This document shows positions 1 through 6,458 of a stretch of DNA of 6,760 bases, piece by piece (the stretch's first letter is position 1; each line of letters opens with the position of its first letter). The DNA is from Adhaeribacter sp. (lineage in GTDB: Bacteria > Bacteroidota > Bacteroidia > Cytophagales > Hymenobacteraceae), in assembly GCA_028288395.1 (NCBI GenBank), contig JAQBNV010000555.1, positions 1 through 6,760 of the forward strand, in the 5' to 3' direction. Below the pieces are notes generated by a model, which ran no database searches, was not told the origin of the DNA, and was given only the letters and a program-made list of their open reading frames with translations. A program made the translations under genes and the position numbers.

Positions 1-2
1 TA

Positions 3-128
3 CAGTCCTATATAAATGAGTACATTTACCGCTTCAACCGACATAAAATGAAAGAAGGTATTTTTGAAAATCTCATCAATCGGATGCTCGCCGCACCTCC
101 ACATACCTACAAAATGATTATTAGTTAA
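3..128 (+). CDS. IS1595-like transposase, C-terminal end only (5' part outside window)
   Basis: An open frame enters from the left edge and ends at TAA 126-128, giving 41 residues. It contains YINEYIYRFNRHK followed by IFENLINRMLAAPPHTYKMI and then the stop. The pattern Y-x-N/D-E-Y/F-x-(Y/F)-R-F-N-R, then a short helix, then a PP-x-x-Y end, is what I know from the C-termini of IS1595-superfamily (ISXO2-like) DDE transposases, which join insertion-sequence ends and cut and paste the element. The catalytic DDE/DDN residues lie upstream of the window and cannot be judged, so the gene may be whole or broken. I see no convincing right terminal inverted repeat between the stop and the decayed region that follows, so the right end of the element is not placed. 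Family call moderately sure; activity unknown. Confidence 0.6.
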   Translation, partial: QSYINEYIYRFNRHKMKEGIFENLINRMLAAPPHTYKMIIS

Positions 129-284
129 ATGCCTAGTTCAATAATATAATTTACACCATTACCCAAGATTGTTTCTTTACCTACTTGGTTGTTATATTTT
201 AAAGTACAAGTTTTCGCACTAATTGAAAATCCTGTATTTGATTCTGTTATCATAGTTTTCTATATTTAATTTTCCTCTAATATA

Positions 285-508
285 TTAATTTACCAAATAC
301 TTTATATACAATTCCGCACACGCCAGCACATCGTTTAAAGCATCGTGGTGGTTTAGGGTTATTTGGTGTTTCCTACACAAATCAGCTAGAACTTTACCAT
401 AAATTTAACAAGTGCATTATTGCCAGTATAGCAGCTAATTAATTCCGAAAAATTCTATTGTTTGCCCTGGGCAGTTTCAAAATCAAAAGCGGTAAAGGTA
501 TTTTTCAT
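285..508 (-). pseudogene. Decayed DnaQ-like (DEDDh) 3'-5' exonuclease, internally deleted
   Basis: Read on the minus strand, an ATG at 508-506 opens MKNTFTAFDFETAQGKQ and then hits TAG (457-455). The DFET block is the Exo I motif of DEDDh exonucleases (DNA polymerase III epsilon type), with the metal-binding Asp and Glu at residues 9 and 11. In another frame, 404-285 reads IYGKVLADLCRK, then HQITLNHHDALNDVLACAEL and a short tail ending at TAA 287-285. The H-x5-D spacing in HHDALND is the Exo III motif. Just before IYGK the frame reads C-T-C-stop, which fits an ancestral C-T-Y-K-I-Y-G-K with two single-base changes (TAT to TGT, AAA to TAA). The remnant spans about 74 codons, whereas such proteins usually have about 170-190 residues, so roughly 100 residues including Exo II are gone. 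The frame differs between the two ends. It cannot make an active enzyme. Confidence 0.72.
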
Positions 509-789
509 GAGGTGTTGTGGTACATTATCCAGTAGGTTTTATAACCTGCCGGGTTTATTTGCGCTTATTAAATAATGGCACCGGCTCCCGTTTGCCATTG
601 TTAATACTGTTCGGACGCTGTAAATTAGATAAACCCGAAGACCCTGGTATTTGCGGTAAAAATTAGTCATAAATTACTCTTTATTAAATTGTCTGAAAAC
701 GTGGTTTATTTTATTTGCTTGTAAAATTATGCACGGGGTACGCCAAAGAATGTCGTTGTAAATAATGGTTTGAAAAATAAGCAATAAAA

Positions 790-818
790 AACCCGGCAGC
801 GTTATAAACTGCCGGGTT
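790..818 (-). terminator. Intrinsic terminator of the M28 peptidase gene
   Basis: A perfect 10-bp GC-rich stem, AACCCGGCAG (790-799) with CTGCCGGGTT (809-818), encloses a 9-base loop. Read on the minus strand, the hairpin starts 12 bases after the peptidase stop codon. It is followed directly by a T run (the stem's own TT, then TTTTATTGC). This is a textbook rho-independent terminator in the right place and orientation. Confidence 0.88.
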
Positions 819-830
819 CCTCAATATCAG

Positions 831-2558
831 TTATTGCTTTTGTTGCAGCATTTTCTCCCGCCGTTCTCTAAACTCTGTGCCGGGTTTCCAGGCGGGCCAG
901 GTTTGGCCTTGGGCTACCTGATAACCCACCCGTAAATAGAGCTGCAAATCTTCGATAGCGCCGGAAAAATCCCAGCCGGGTTTCAGGTCATCCGAAACTT
1001 TGTGGTAGTCGTTGGCGGTGTAGGCGTCGGCTTTATCCTGTAGAAATTTAGCATCGTGGTCAATGGCTTTTATACCGGACTTGGCGTAAAGCGCCGGTAC
1101 GCCTTGTTTCGCAAATTCAAAATGGTCGGACCGGTAGAACGAGCCTTTTTCGGGCGTGGCTTCCGGTACGATTTCGCGTTTTTGTGCCGTTGCCGTCTGG
1201 GCCAGGATGTCGTCGAGGGTGGAGTTGCCGTAACCGACAATAATTACGTCCTGGGTGCGGCCGTAAGGATTCAGGCCATCCATGTTAATATTGGCCAGGG
1301 TTTTGTTAAGCGGGTAAAGCGGGTTGTTGGCGTAATATTTTGAGCCTAATAAGCCTTTCTCTTCGGCGGTAACTGCTAAAAACAGGATGGAGCGCTTGGG
1401 CGGCTGCGGCAGCTTGGTATAGGCTTTGGCAATTTCGAGTAAGCCGGCCGTGCCCGAGGCATTGTCCAAGGCCCCATTAAATATTTGGTCGCCTTTTAAT
1501 TTAGGGTCGCGGCCCAGGTGGTCCCAGTGGGCCGTATAAATTACGTATTCATCTTTCAGTTGCGGGTCGGTTCCTTCGAGTTTGGCTAGCACATTCTGCG
1601 ACTGGATTTCGCGCAGCTTATTCGTAATGCTGAAATTAGCCTGAGCGCCCAGCGGCACCGGTTTAAAATTTTTACTGATGGCCTGCTTTTTTAAAGCATA
1701 GAAGTCTTTGCCGCTGGCGCGGAATAATTCCTGGGCTTTGTCGGTGGTTATCCAGGCTTCTACCGGTAGGCGATCCATGTTTTTGTTCGGGTTGCTGATA
1801 TCGAAATTTTCGCGGCTCCAGCTGCCCGAAATAACTTCGTAAGGGTAGCCGGCCGGGCCGGTTTCGTGCACAATAATACAGGCCGCCGCGCCTTTCTCCG
1901 CCGCTATTTCGTATTTATAAGTCCAGCGACCGTAATAAGTCATGGCCCGGCCTTTAAATGTTGCATCGTCTAATTGGGCTGTGTCCTGGGGGTTTGGCAC
2001 CGGCGGGTCGTTTATAAGCATAACAATGGTTTTTCCTTTTACATCCAGGCCTTTGTAATCGTCCCAGCCGTATTCGGGGGCCACAATACCGTAGCCTACA
2101 AAAACAATATCAGCATTATTAACCTGTACCTGGGGTACAAACCGGTGTGTTATGGCTACATAGTCGGTCGGGAAATTCAGGTTTATTTTTTTGCCACCGG
2201 CGGTAAACGAAGCCGTGGGCTGAGCGGTAAAGCCAACCATGGGTACTTTCTGGATATAAGTGCCATCGGGGTTGCCGGGTTTCAGGCCCATTTGCGTGAA
2301 TTGCCGGGTTAAGTAAGCTACCGTAGAGTCTTCGCCCCGGGTACCAGGGCTGCGGCCTTCGTATGCATCCGATGCTAATATTTTAATATGGTTGAGTAAG
2401 GGGTCAGTGCCAAAGCTGGCCAACGCGGATTTTAAATCGGTGGTGAGGGTCGTATCGGTAGCCGCACCAGCTGTCTGGGTTTCGCTTGTTTTGCGGGCAC
2501 TTTCGTTACATCCACTCAGTAGGCTCACTAACAAAAAGGCAGGAATCAAATATTTCAT
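831..2558 (-). CDS. M28-family zinc metallopeptidase lipoprotein with PA-type insert
   Basis: The 575-aa product starts with a lipoprotein signal peptide: hydrophobic residues 4-14, then lipobox L-S-G-C with the acylated Cys at 17. It is therefore probably anchored in an envelope membrane and faces the periplasm or outside. The family hydrolyses peptides, often as an aminopeptidase, with two co-catalytic zinc ions. The metal and catalytic set looks complete: H344-x-D346 (AHWDHLG), bridging D365 (GALDNASG), E399/E400 ([10 protein letters not shown], general base and ligand), D427 (NMDG) and H479 (RSDHFEF). Residues around 140-320, including [20 protein letters not shown] and [10 protein letters not shown], fit a protease-associated domain placed before the catalytic core. 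A conserved-looking Y-H at 518-519 lies in the tail. The start is fixed by the signal peptide. No Shine-Dalgarno is seen, as is usual in this phylum. Only 7-of-8 matches to the -7 consensus occur upstream. A terminator on each side suggests a single-gene unit. Substrate unknown. Confidence 0.93.
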   Translation of the reverse strand: MKYLIPAFLLVSLLSGCNESARKTSETQTAGAATDTTLTTDLKSALASFGTDPLLNHIKILASDAYEGRSPGTRGEDSTVAYLTRQFTQMGLKPGNPDGTYIQKVPMVGFTAQPTASFTAGGKKINLNFPTDYVAITHRFVPQVQVNNADIVFVGYGIVAPEYGWDDYKGLDVKGKTIVMLINDPPVPNPQDTAQLDDATFKGRAMTYYGRWTYKYEIAAEKGAAACIIVHETGPAGYPYEVISGSWSRENFDISNPNKNMDRLPVEAWITTDKAQELFRASGKDFYALKKQAISKNFKPVPLGAQANFSITNKLREIQSQNVLAKLEGTDPQLKDEYVIYTAHWDHLGRDPKLKGDQIFNGALDNASGTAGLLEIAKAYTKLPQPPKRSILFLAVTAEEKGLLGSKYYANNPLYPLNKTLANINMDGLNPYGRTQDVIIVGYGNSTLDDILAQTATAQKREIVPEATPEKGSFYRSDHFEFAKQGVPALYAKSGIKAIDHDAKFLQDKADAYTANDYHKVSDDLKPGWDFSGAIEDLQLYLRVGYQVAQGQTWPAWKPGTEFRERREKMLQQKQ

Positions 2559-2619
2559 TCGTTTTCATAGTTAGGTACGGCTCTAATTTAAGGTTTTATC
2601 AGAATCTAAACTAATGAAA

Positions 2620-2646
2620 AAGCCAGCCCTAAATAAAGGCTGGCTT
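2620..2646 (-). terminator. Intrinsic terminator of the SIMPL gene
   Basis: A perfect 9-bp stem, AAGCCAGCC (2620-2628) with GGCTGGCTT (2638-2646), has a 9-base loop. Read on the minus strand it lies 27 bases past the SIMPL stop codon and runs straight into TTTTTCATT. The opposite strand has no U tract, so it acts in one direction only. It uncouples the SIMPL gene from the M28 gene downstream. Confidence 0.85.
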
Positions 2647-2673
2647 AAACACAAACACAAACTAAAACAACAA

Positions 2674-3408
2674 TTATTCTATTACAAAGCTTACTTCTAC
2701 GGCTGACCTTACTAAAATCTGGCCCACCGCCAGGGTCGGTCCACTGGCCGCCATGTCGGCTGATTCTATCATTTTATTTGCCATCTGGGCGCGGTAATAA
2801 GGTCTGGGATTGCCCTCAGAACCTGATTCGGTAATACTATATACCCGGCCTGGTTTAACCCCCAATTCTTTGGTTAAGGTCGTTGCTTTGTCTTTAGCCG
2901 ATTGCATAGCCAGTTTCCGGGCCTGTTCGCGGTATTTTTGTAATTCTGAGGTGCGGTACTCAATGCCTTCAACCCGGTTGGCGCCGGTTTTATAAATACC
3001 GGTTAAAATTTCATCAAAGCGGCTCACTTTTTTTATCAGTACCGAAACCGAACGTTGGGTCATGTAAAACTCGGGGTTTGTCTGGCCGTATTCGCCCACG
3101 TATTGCGGATACACGCTTAAATTAGTAACCTGCACATCTTTCGGGTCGATACCTGCTTTTTTTAAATAAGTCAGCAATTCTTTAACTTTATTATCACTTT
3201 CCTGGCGGGCCGCTTCCAAGCTTTTGTTGCGAATATCAATGCCCACGTTCAGCATTACTTCATTGGGTTCTACCTTAACTTCGCCTATTCCCGAAACGCT
3301 TACGAGCGGTGGTAAAACTGCCGGCACCTGCATTTGGGCTTGGGCAAACGGGGCAAAACCAAATAATAAAAACAAATAAATAAGCGGATTGGTAAAGAAG
3401 CGTTTCAT
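2674..3408 (-). CDS. Periplasmic SIMPL-domain protein (DUF541, YggE-like)
   Basis: The 244-aa product has a Sec signal peptide: K2-R3, a hydrophobic core at about 8-20, and an A-Q-A cleavage site after residue 24. The mature protein is one SIMPL domain (PF04402). It opens with VSVSGIGEVKVEPNEVMLNV (36-55). It continues through a helical region with DVQVTNLSVYPQY (91-103) and RSVSVLIKKVSRFDEIL (119-135). It ends in the helix-rich A-x3-A-x-D-K-A-x2-L-T-x-E-L-G segment, then GRVYSITE (187-194) and a final beta strand (SAVEVSFVIE). Length matches the family. SIMPL proteins are secreted and poorly understood; E. coli YggE has been linked to oxidative-stress tolerance and BP26 is a Brucella surface antigen. 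No catalytic residues are known. A TAAATTTG -7 element lies about 65 bases upstream, shared with a divergent promoter region. It has its own terminator, so it is probably monocistronic. Exact role unknown. Confidence 0.92.
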   Translation of the reverse strand: MKRFFTNPLIYLFLLFGFAPFAQAQMQVPAVLPPLVSVSGIGEVKVEPNEVMLNVGIDIRNKSLEAARQESDNKVKELLTYLKKAGIDPKDVQVTNLSVYPQYVGEYGQTNPEFYMTQRSVSVLIKKVSRFDEILTGIYKTGANRVEGIEYRTSELQKYREQARKLAMQSAKDKATTLTKELGVKPGRVYSITESGSEGNPRPYYRAQMANKMIESADMAASGPTLAVGQILVRSAVEVSFVIE

Positions 3409-3428
3409 AGGGTAAGGAACTAAGTATT

Positions 3429-3494
3429 TTATATACCCGGTTATTCAAGTATCATGCCATTTATATATACAACAAATTTATATACCTGATTATT
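3429..3494. repeat. Imperfect 17-bp direct repeat in the divergent promoter region
   Basis: TTATATACCCGGTTATT (3429-3445) and TTATATACCTGATTATT (3478-3494) match at 15 of 17 positions and lie 49 bases apart. A partial third copy, TTATATATAC, starts at 3461. The second copy overlaps the minus-strand -7 element at 3473-3480. The placement would suit a regulator binding site, but the sequence is AT-rich and part of the likeness could be chance. Confidence 0.4.
3473..3480 (-). promoter_or_regulatory. Candidate -7 promoter element for the SIMPL gene
   Basis: Read on the minus strand this is TAAATTTG, an exact match to the Bacteroidota -7 consensus TAnnTTTG. It predicts a transcription start about 55-60 bases ahead of the SIMPL ATG. 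No clear TTTG -33 box is seen about 19-21 bases further upstream, so the call rests on one element. Confidence 0.45.
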
Positions 3495-3552
3495 ATAAAC
3501 CGTTCCTGTTTTTTGCGGCGGAGAGGAAGAATAAGCTTTGCTGGTTATCACT

Positions 3553-3560
3553 TATATTTG
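3553..3560 (+). promoter_or_regulatory. Candidate -7 promoter element for the 332-aa gene
   Basis: TATATTTG is an exact match to the Bacteroidota -7 consensus TAnnTTTG and ends 20 bases before the ATG at 3581. This predicts a very short leader. The nearest TTTG (3537-3540) leaves only 12 bases of spacing, too short for the usual -33 box, so only the -7 element is supported. Confidence 0.45.
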
Positions 3561-3580
3561 CGGAGAATAAATAGTAAGAT

Positions 3581-4579
3581 ATGGCTTCTCTAAATTTATA
3601 TGATCCTTTCGACCGGATGCAGTTTGGTTCCGAATCCTGTTTCTTATGCGGAGCGTCTACCAGCGCCACCGATACCGTAACGGTTTTTCCGGCCTGGCTG
3701 CAACAGTATTATCAGCTAGCTGACAAGCAGTTGCAGTTGCTGGATAAAAGCATTGTTACCTACCAGGACCTGACGATACCTTGTTGCCCGGTTTGCCAGG
3801 CGCAACACCTGCAACCGCTGGAAGCCAAAATAGAAGCAGCCCATGCGCAAGGGGTGGCCGGGTTTAAGGCAGCCGATGAGCGCGATATTTTTCTGTGGCT
3901 AAGCAAAATATTTTACGGGATACTGGTGCGGGAACTGGCCAACGAAAAAAATCCGTTGATTATGCCCGAGCACACGGTAGGCGAGAACCCCAAAATGTTT
4001 ACTAAATTTCAGGCGTTTTATAAACTCCTGCAAGCGCTGCGGGTACCCATCGCGTTTGACGATTTTACGCCGTTCAGTCTGTTTGTACTAGAAGTAACCG
4101 ATACCGATGATACCACACCTTTTGAATACCGCGACGAACTGACGACGATGATGTTTAGCATAAAATTAAATCGGGTGGTTTTGGTTTGCTGCCTCCTGGA
4201 TAATGGTTTGCTGCAGCAGGCATTGGGTCGGGTGTGGGAAGATGTAAAAGAGAAGGCCCTGCACCCATTGCAGGCCAATGAGTTTACCGCCCGGGTATAT
4301 TATGCCGCTTACCTGCTCAATATTATTCCGGAATATTTCGAACGCCTCGCAACTCCTACCGATAATTTCCTTACTTACGACACCCTGGTAGATGATATTA
4401 CCATGCCCGTATTTAATCCATGGGAAAATAGCGCTTATGCCAAAGTACTGGAAGAAATGTGGAAAAAATGGAATATTACCCGGGAGCAAATATTAAGAAA
4501 TACCGAAGAACCCATGAGCTTTATTTATGACGAGGCTGGTGCCGTGCGTACTATCGTAAGTTTTCCGCCCGTTGTTTGA
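3581..4579 (+). CDS. HNH-like zinc-finger (CxxC...CxxC) protein of unknown function
   Basis: The 332-aa product has no signal peptide or membrane segment, so it is probably cytoplasmic. The N-terminal part carries two Cys pairs: C20-F-L-C23 in ESCFLCGAS and C69-P-V-C72 in IPCCPVCQAQHL (with an extra C68). These are spaced for one zinc site. Between them comes TVTVFPAWLQQYY (32-44). From memory, related Bacteroidota proteins have C-x2-C...E-H-V-F-P-K-W-L...C-C-x2-C-x2-H-L here, a layout like a treble-clef HNH fold. In this copy the E-H is replaced by V-T, so the first His expected of an HNH nuclease is missing; H76 follows the second pair. Residues about 100-330 are a mixed helical region with no motif I recognise (for example IFLWLSKIFYGILVREL at 103-119). 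The start is supported by a -7 element just upstream. It ends at a bidirectional terminator and stands alone. A nuclease, a DNA-binding or a purely structural role are all open. Confidence 0.85.
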   Translation: MASLNLYDPFDRMQFGSESCFLCGASTSATDTVTVFPAWLQQYYQLADKQLQLLDKSIVTYQDLTIPCCPVCQAQHLQPLEAKIEAAHAQGVAGFKAADERDIFLWLSKIFYGILVRELANEKNPLIMPEHTVGENPKMFTKFQAFYKLLQALRVPIAFDDFTPFSLFVLEVTDTDDTTPFEYRDELTTMMFSIKLNRVVLVCCLLDNGLLQQALGRVWEDVKEKALHPLQANEFTARVYYAAYLLNIIPEYFERLATPTDNFLTYDTLVDDITMPVFNPWENSAYAKVLEEMWKKWNITREQILRNTEEPMSFIYDEAGAVRTIVSFPPVV

Positions 4580-4635
4580 AAAGGCTTAGTATTTAAAGAA
4601 ATGGAGTAATAATTAAGGTGCTGACTTTAATGCCT

Positions 4636-4690
4636 ATAAATAAAATCCTGTATAGTAGCTTCCAGGAGCCCTGTACAGGATTTTATTTAT
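4636..4690. terminator. Perfect 17-bp bidirectional terminator hairpin between convergent genes
   Basis: ATAAATAAAATCCTGTA (4636-4652) pairs without mismatch with its complement at 4674-4690, leaving a 21-base loop that itself can fold weakly (GCTTCC/GGAGC). Both strands end in a T-rich arm (ATTTTATTTAT), so it can stop the plus-strand 332-aa gene (stop 57 bases before) and the minus-strand 78-aa gene (stop 20 bases away). Confidence 0.85.
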
Positions 4691-4709
4691 CTAAATATTG
4701 CGTAATTAG

Positions 4710-4946
4710 TTAACTGTCTTCCCGCGCAAATTCGCTTAATTCATCGCCTTTGTCGTGGCGGGGATTGCTGCCATCACCTTGGTTTGCTACCTGGTTGCCC
4801 CCCTGTCCGCCTTGTGAATGGCCAGCCGGTTGACCGCCCTGCGCAAATTTGGCTTGTTCCTCCGGTGATTTATTTTTAAGACCTTCTGTGCTGTTATTTT
4901 CGGCCTGCTGCTGAATGTCTTTCTCGTTATTATCTTGTGTATTCAT
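4710..4946 (-). CDS. Small Gly/Gln-rich hydrophilin-like protein, 78 aa
   Basis: The product is short, acidic and very hydrophilic. It has about 14% Gly and 14% Gln, 14 Asp/Glu against 7 Lys/Arg, no Cys, Trp or Tyr, and only two Phe. There is no signal peptide or hydrophobic segment. The middle (37-60) is built from loose G-G-Q and Q-G-x units such as QGGQPAG and SQGGQGGNQ, and the C-terminus is charged (DKGDELSEFAREDS). This composition meets the usual description of hydrophilins and of disordered, stress-induced bacterial proteins. It should stay unfolded in the cytoplasm and may protect proteins or membranes in drying or osmotic stress. That role is inferred from composition only. The frame is supported by its clean amino acid make-up, a near terminator and a stand-alone position. 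No -7 element is obvious upstream. The start is the only ATG near the N-terminus. Confidence 0.75.
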   Translation of the reverse strand: MNTQDNNEKDIQQQAENNSTEGLKNKSPEEQAKFAQGGQPAGHSQGGQGGNQVANQGDGSNPRHDKGDELSEFAREDS

Positions 4947-5128
4947 GGCTTTTGCGTACTTAAAGTGTTTTTAGTCTACTTCATCGGTTATCTTTTACGG
5001 CTTGTACCGGGAAAAGTAGGGAAAGTGCCAAAAATATTCTTTCGGGTATTTTTAAGAATAGCCAAAACTCCTTTTAGAATTTTCGTAAAAACAAAGATGT
5101 ACACCGTGGTTAACCAAAGAAAAACGCT

Positions 5129-6406
5129 ATGGCCAATATCCCGCATCACCCCCTGCAACAGACCCAGGACCTTGATTTATTACTTCAGGAAATAGGCGAC
5201 GCCCGCGTTGTATTATTAGGCGAAGCCTCGCACGGTACTTCCGAATATTATACCTGGCGTAGCGCTATTTCCAAACGCCTGATCCAGGAAAAAGGCTTTA
5301 ATTTTATTTCGGTTGAAGGCGACTGGCCCGACTGCTTTGAAGTAAATAATTTTATTAAAGGCCACCGCCCCGGCAATGCCACTGCCCTGGAGGTACTGGA
5401 AACCTATAACCGCTGGCCTACCTGGATGTGGGGAAACTGGGAAGTGGCTGCCCTGGCCAACTGGCTTAAAGGATATAATAATGGTAAACCCGAAGCAGGA
5501 AAAGTAGGCTTCTATGGACTGGATGTTTACAGCCTCTGGGATTCGCTGCAGGAAATTATCTCCTATTTAGAGAAAAAGGACGGCGTAGCCGTTGCCGCAG
5601 CCCGAAAAGCTTTTCGGTGTTTTGAGCCTTACAGCGAAGATCCGCAGGAATATGCCCGCGCCGTGGCGTTTGTATCGCAAGATTGCGAAGACGAAGTAGT
5701 AAATATGCTACATACCCTGCGCACCAAAGCCTTGGGTGCCGGTGCCACCCGGGAGTCGGATTTTGATGCCGAACAGAATGCCCTGGTAGCGGTGAATGCT
5801 GAACGCTATTACCGGGCCATGATCCGGGGCGGCGGCAACTCCTGGAACGTGCGCGACCGTCACATGATGGAAACCCTGACCCGCCTGTTAGATCTTCACG
5901 GGCCTGATTCCAAAGCGATTATTTGGGAACACAATACCCACGTAGGTGATGCCCGTTATACCGATATGGCCCGGGCAGGCATGGTTAACGTAGGACAACT
6001 GGCCCGCGAGCATTACGGCGAAGAGAATGTATATATCGTGGGTTTTGGCTCTTACAAAGGCTCTGTAATAGCAGCCGATGAATGGGGCGAGCGCATGAAA
6101 GAAATGGAAGTGCCGGCGGCTACGCCGGGAACTTGGGAATACATGTTGCACGAAATTAGCGCCAACAATAAACTCATCTTCTCCAAAGACCTGCGCAACA
6201 TAAAAGAACTGGAGAAACCCATCGGCCACCGGGCCATTGGCGTCGTGTATCATCCGCGCCGCGAGCGTTTCGGTAATTATGTGCCTACCATCGTTCCCCG
6301 GCGCTACGATGCTTTCGCGTACATCGATACCACCCGAGCCCTGCACCCTTTGGCCATTCATCAGGACCACACCCAACCCCCCGAATTATACCCTTGGGCG
6401 GAGTAG
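5129..6406 (+). CDS. Erythromycin esterase family hydrolase
   Basis: The 425-aa product lacks a signal peptide and should be cytoplasmic. It covers the full erythromycin esterase-like domain. Family landmarks in order are: VVLLGEASHGTSEYY (27-41, E32 and H35), SVEGDWPD (61-68, E63), the Trp-rich WPTWMWGNWEV (96-106), GFYGLDVYSLWDSL (127-140), WNVRDRHMMETL (239-250), WEHNTHVGDAR (266-276, H268 and H271), GVVYHPRRER (371-380) and DAFAYIDTTRALHPL (394-408). By position E32, H35, E63, H268 and H271 fit the active-site Glu/His set described in EreB (E43, H46, E74, H285, H288), so it looks active. EreA/EreB open the macrolide lactone ring, but most chromosomal relatives have unknown substrates and this one should not be called a resistance gene on sequence alone. 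Some relatives are fused to a phosphoribosyltransferase; this one is not. The start is set by the family N-terminus (H-P-L...DLDLLLQEIGDARVV). The 182-bp gap upstream shows no clear promoter, and no clear terminator follows. Confidence 0.9.
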   Translation: MANIPHHPLQQTQDLDLLLQEIGDARVVLLGEASHGTSEYYTWRSAISKRLIQEKGFNFISVEGDWPDCFEVNNFIKGHRPGNATALEVLETYNRWPTWMWGNWEVAALANWLKGYNNGKPEAGKVGFYGLDVYSLWDSLQEIISYLEKKDGVAVAAARKAFRCFEPYSEDPQEYARAVAFVSQDCEDEVVNMLHTLRTKALGAGATRESDFDAEQNALVAVNAERYYRAMIRGGGNSWNVRDRHMMETLTRLLDLHGPDSKAIIWEHNTHVGDARYTDMARAGMVNVGQLAREHYGEENVYIVGFGSYKGSVIAADEWGERMKEMEVPAATPGTWEYMLHEISANNKLIFSKDLRNIKELEKPIGHRAIGVVYHPRRERFGNYVPTIVPRRYDAFAYIDTTRALHPLAIHQDHTQPPELYPWAE

Positions 6407-6458
6407 GTTGATTGTTGTTTGCTAATTGTTGATTGCTGGTTGTTATTTTCTTAGTGGT

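Larger units (their letters stand above)
129..830. other. 700-bp stretch without an intact gene; decayed sequence
   Basis: This AT-rich stretch separates the transposase from the M28 peptidase. The parts I can explain are the exonuclease remnant (285-508, minus) and the terminator of the M28 gene (790-818). Other short open stretches exist: a 42-codon ATG frame on the minus strand at 125-253, a 43-codon ATG frame on the minus strand at 539-670, and an ATG-less plus-strand frame at 511-663. None has a recognisable motif, and the last two overlap each other. Bases 539-555 repeat, with 16 of 17 matches, the loop and right arm of the terminator at 802-818. The whole looks like a scar of insertion, deletion and drift rather than a functional locus. 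Confidence 0.55.

Noticed and set aside
205..220. TTTTCGCAC near 211, resembling the MITE end ACTTTCGCAC.
   Set aside because: Only about 8 bases are shared, the orientation is wrong for the right end of the IS at the window edge, and there is no matching partner nearby.
511..663. Plus-strand open frame of 51 codons ending at TAG 664-666 (tail reads ...KLDKPEDPGICGKN).
   Set aside because: It has no ATG start and no recognisable motif, and it overlaps another open frame on the opposite strand. Probably chance in a decayed region.
539..670. Minus-strand 43-codon frame starting MTNFYRKYQGLRVYL.
   Set aside because: It has an ATG and a weakly A/G-rich leader but no known motif, ends in the repeated terminator-like sequence, and overlaps a plus-strand open frame. 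Not enough to call a gene.
1056..1343. Plus-strand open frame opposite the M28 gene (others at 1974-2312 and 2392-2574).
   Set aside because: They lie antisense to a strongly supported gene, show no motifs, and have odd composition. Shadows of the real frame.
3537..3540. TTTG considered as the -33 box for the 332-aa gene.
   Set aside because: Its spacing to the -7 element is only 12 bases, well short of the usual about 19.
4166..4489. Minus-strand frames opposite the 332-aa gene (also 4018-4278).
   Set aside because: They overlap each other and the plus-strand gene, whose CxxC pairs and promoter support it instead.
4935..5195. Plus-strand frame of 86 codons crossing the gap into the esterase start.
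   Set aside because: It overlaps the 78-aa gene's start and the conserved esterase N-terminus in another frame; no motif is recognisable.
5888..6376. Minus-strand 162-codon frame opposite the esterase.
   Set aside because: It covers the most conserved part of the esterase (the H-N-T-H motif) in antisense; long shadow frames are common opposite GC-rich codons.
6407..6450. TTG-rich repeats after the esterase stop, considered as a terminator or repeat array.
   Set aside because: They are irregular TTGATTG/TTGTT units with no stem and no consistent period; simple low-complexity DNA.
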